Source: Streptomyces tardus (lineage in GTDB: Bacteria > Actinomycetota > Actinomycetes > Streptomycetales > Streptomycetaceae). Taken from it: 64,000 nt of DNA. The position numbers were made by a program, and so were the translations under genes. The first letter of the stretch is position 1. Each line of letters starts with the position of its first letter. Below are positions 62,042-64,000 of the stretch, piece after piece. A model generated the notes under the pieces. That model worked only from the letters and a program-made list of their open reading frames with translations. It was not told where the DNA came from and did no database searches. The DNA lies in assembly GCF_018101125.2 (NCBI RefSeq), contig NZ_JAELVF020000001.1:4195629-4259628 (forward strand), given 5' to 3'.

Positions 62042-62366
62042 CGCCTTTTGGGCGAATGGGCCGGGCTGCCCGGATGGTGGCGGAGGGTGTGTTACGCGTC
62101 ACCGCGAAGCCATCTCACTTCTACACAGGGTCAGTTGGTGGTCGCTGCCCGTACGAGGTTGGTAAAGGATTCCCGGCAGAAGCAACTTTTTTCCCGCGAA
62201 GATTTGAAGCGCATTCCGCAGCTGGCTAGTGTCTTCCCTCGAACCTTCGCACGGTTGATCGCCCACCCGGGGCGGCAGTGAAGGAACCGCCGATTCCGCG
62301 GCGTTCACGCGGAGCCGGAAGCGCCCAACTTCTGGCAGGCGGCTGAGGAAGAAGGAGATCGCCCCA
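62042..62366. other. Leader region of the NlpC/P60 gene
   Basis: In this 325-bp stretch I find no gene. It includes CCGGGC-T-GCCCGG (62061-62073), a possible terminator part for the NYN gene. There is also an unusual AT-rich pocket with six T residues near 62189. A long structured 5' leader of the peptidase mRNA is likely, but I could not match it to a known riboswitch. Confidence 0.4.
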
Positions 62367-63398
62367 GTGGCGTCCCACCGTCGTCCCAAGCAGCCGAGCC
62401 GCACCCGCGTGACCGTACTCACCGCGACCGCCGCTGCTGCTGTCGCTGTCACCGCTCAGAGCGCCCAGGCTGATCCGAACGCGTCCAAGTCGGAAGTCAA
62501 GGCCAAGGTCGACAAGCTCTACGAGGAAGCCTCCGCGGCTACGGAGAAGTACAACGGAGCCAAGGAGAAGGCCGACAAGCTGGAGAAGCAGACGGAGCGT
62601 CTGCGCGACTCCGTGGCGCGCGGCCAGGCCGAGCTCAACAAGCTCCGCAACGGGCTCGGCGCCATGGCGACCGCGCAGTACCGCAGCGGTTCCGTCGACC
62701 CCTCGATGCAGCTCTTCCTCTCCGCGGACCCGGACTCCTACCTCTCCCGGGCCGCCACGCTGGACCAGATGAGCGGCAAGCAGGCCGGCGAGCTCAAGCA
62801 GATCCAGGACAAGCAGCGGTCTCTCGCGCAGCAGCGCAAGGAGGCCAAGACCAAGCTCGACCAGCTGGAGAGCACCCGCAAGGAGCTCGGCAGCAAGAAG
62901 AAGGACATCCAGGGCAAGCTCAGCAAGGCGCGGTCGCTGCTGAACGAGCTCACCGCCGAGGAGCGCCAGCAGATCGCCGCGGACGAGGAGCGCGCCAGCC
63001 GCGCCGCCGGCGACCGTGCCGATCTCGGCGGCGGCAGCGAGGCCCCCGCGCCCGGCCGGGCGTCCAGCGCGTACGGCGCGGCGCAGAGCAAGGTCGGCCT
63101 GCCCTACGTCTGGGGCGCCACCGGCCCCAGCTCCTTCGACTGCTCCGGGCTCACCTCCTGGGCCTTCCAGCAGGCCGGCGTCTCCATCCCGCGCACCTCC
63201 GAGGCGCAGGCCAACATCGGCACCCGGATCTCGCGCAGCCAACTCGCCCCCGGCGACCTGGTGTTCTTCTACAACGACCTGCACCACGTCGGCTTCTACG
63301 CGGGCAACGGCCAGATCCTGCACGCGCCCAAGCCCGGCGCCAACGTGCGGTACGAGTCGATCAACAACATGCCGTTCATGTTCGGCGTCCGCGTCTGA
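62367..63398 (+). CDS. Exported NlpC/P60 peptidoglycan hydrolase
   Basis: The 343-residue protein has a signal peptide (VTVLTATAAAAVAVTAQSAQA), a helical coiled-coil region of about 190 residues and a C-terminal NlpC/P60 domain. FDCSGLTSWAF has the nucleophile Cys and HHVGFYAGNGQILHAP the two His residues. This is the RipA-like design in which the coiled coil restrains or targets the endopeptidase. GTG start after GAAGGAG. A paralogue follows directly. Confidence 0.92.
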   Translation: MASHRRPKQPSRTRVTVLTATAAAAVAVTAQSAQADPNASKSEVKAKVDKLYEEASAATEKYNGAKEKADKLEKQTERLRDSVARGQAELNKLRNGLGAMATAQYRSGSVDPSMQLFLSADPDSYLSRAATLDQMSGKQAGELKQIQDKQRSLAQQRKEAKTKLDQLESTRKELGSKKKDIQGKLSKARSLLNELTAEERQQIAADEERASRAAGDRADLGGGSEAPAPGRASSAYGAAQSKVGLPYVWGATGPSSFDCSGLTSWAFQQAGVSIPRTSEAQANIGTRISRSQLAPGDLVFFYNDLHHVGFYAGNGQILHAPKPGANVRYESINNMPFMFGVRV

Positions 63399-63621
63399 CG
63401 CCTCCGCCGCTGCCCGCGGTCGCGGCCCCGTCAATCTCCCTCGTACGGGTGATTCGGGGCAGCGGTCGCGAAAGCGTTCGCCCCGTCGGTGACCTGCGTC
63501 AGCGGCGGGGCTTCGGCGTTCCCGGGCGGCGCCCGGTCGGTGGAACGCCGGTCGAGCCGGCGCTACTGTCTGCTCGCGCCGCTCCCGCCGGGGGAGCGCC
63601 GGCGGAAGGAGTGCGGCACCC

Positions 63622-64000
63622 GTGGTGTCTCACCGGTCCTCACGACACAGGGCGTCCACCCCGCGGGGCAGGGGGCTGACGGCACTGTCCGCGGCTGCCG
63701 CGACGGCGGCCACGCTGGGCGGCGGTACGGCCGTCGCCCGTCCCGCCGAAGACGCGCCCGCCGCGCTCGATGCTCTCTACGCGGACGCCGAGCGCGCCAC
63801 CGAGAAGTACAACGCGGCGGCCGAGCGGGTCGGCGGCCTCCAGCGGCAGCTGAGCCGGGTCCAGGACCGCGCGGCACGCGGCCAGGCCGAAGTGAACAGG
63901 CTGCGCGACTCGTTGGGCACCGTCGCAGGAAGTCAGTACCGCTCCGCGGGTTTCGCCCCCGCCCTCGCCCTGCTGCTCACCGACGAGCCGGACGCCTACC
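63622..64000 (+). CDS. Second NlpC/P60-type hydrolase, N-terminal part (3' end outside window)
   Basis: The frame is open to the end of the window. After a signal-like Ala-rich stretch it reads LYADAERATEKYNAAAERV, RGQAEVNRLRDSLG and SQYRSAGFAP, closely parallel to the coiled-coil part of the previous gene. It is therefore a tandem paralogue, and the catalytic domain should follow outside the window. Two GTG codons (63622, 63625) follow GAAGGAG at 10-13 nt. The -10-like TACTGT at 63564-63569 may start its own mRNA. Confidence 0.82.
   Translation, partial: MVSHRSSRHRASTPRGRGLTALSAAAATAATLGGGTAVARPAEDAPAALDALYADAERATEKYNAAAERVGGLQRQLSRVQDRAARGQAEVNRLRDSLGTVAGSQYRSAGFAPALALLLTDEPDAY

Noticed and set aside
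62042-62366. A c-di-AMP (ydaO/yuaA) riboswitch before the NlpC/P60 gene, as is common for actinobacterial wall hydrolases
   Set aside because: None of the hallmark blocks (GGGTGAATC, GGCTA, CCGAACCCG and the closing AACCTCG) is present in the leader.

Overview
This is an uninterrupted stretch of chromosome from a very GC-rich actinomycete, almost certainly Streptomyces or a close relative. The evidence is the extreme third-position G/C bias in every gene, many GTG starts, many starts with a -10-like hexamer placed for leaderless transcription, a SAM-IV riboswitch, and an actinobacterial bcc-aa3 respiratory cluster with a three-helix Rieske protein and a diheme cytochrome c. From memory, the order qcrBAC, ctaE, ctaFDC, nadA, psp, cob, pepA, lpd, E2, aceE resembles the core region of Streptomyces coelicolor around SCO2135 to SCO2183; I could not check this. 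I see no insertion sequence, prophage, CRISPR array, tRNA or rRNA. I count 60 protein genes, two of them cut by the window edges.

Layout. 1-9.7 kb: end of an ECF sigma factor with a SnoaL-like tail, small metabolic genes, and a single-cytochrome (b558 type) succinate dehydrogenase operon sdhCAB with a divergent LysR regulator. 9.8-19.6 kb: secreted or surface enzymes, oxidoreductases, a WYL regulator and a sodium symporter with its MetS-type small subunit. 19.7-27.4 kb: pyruvate dehydrogenase E1, a GntR regulator, a two-lipoyl E2 and E3. 27.8-33.3 kb: pepA and three late cobalamin genes. 33.5-41.1 kb: HtrA-like protease, PspA/PspAA stress pair, a methyltransferase, nadA and an A-type Fe-S carrier. 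41.3-46 kb: a secreted hypothetical, a PfkB kinase and a cysteine desulfurase fused to TusA. 46.2-56 kb: the aa3 oxidase and bcc complex (ctaCDF, then ctaE-qcrCAB), split by an L,D-transpeptidase and a receiver-like protein. 56.1-64 kb: trpD, a SAM-IV riboswitch with a class V aminotransferase, a rhomboid/RAM pair, a zinc-ribbon/NYN pair and tandem NlpC/P60 hydrolases.

How it works together. The window links central carbon oxidation (PDH complex, succinate dehydrogenase) to menaquinol oxidation (bcc-aa3), with genes that supply cofactors and sulfur (NAD, B12, Fe-S carrier, two PLP desulfurase-like enzymes) and envelope-maintenance genes (PspA, HtrA, L,D-transpeptidase, NlpC/P60).

Most of it is conserved core genome. 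The new interest lies in regulatory DNA (paired inverted repeats at sdhC/lysR, nadA, pepA, pspA, ctaC, ctaE and aceE) and in unusual protein architectures (a CobU with a degenerate PhnP-like domain, a desulfurase-TusA fusion joined by a repeat-built linker, an atypical receiver inside the respiratory cluster).
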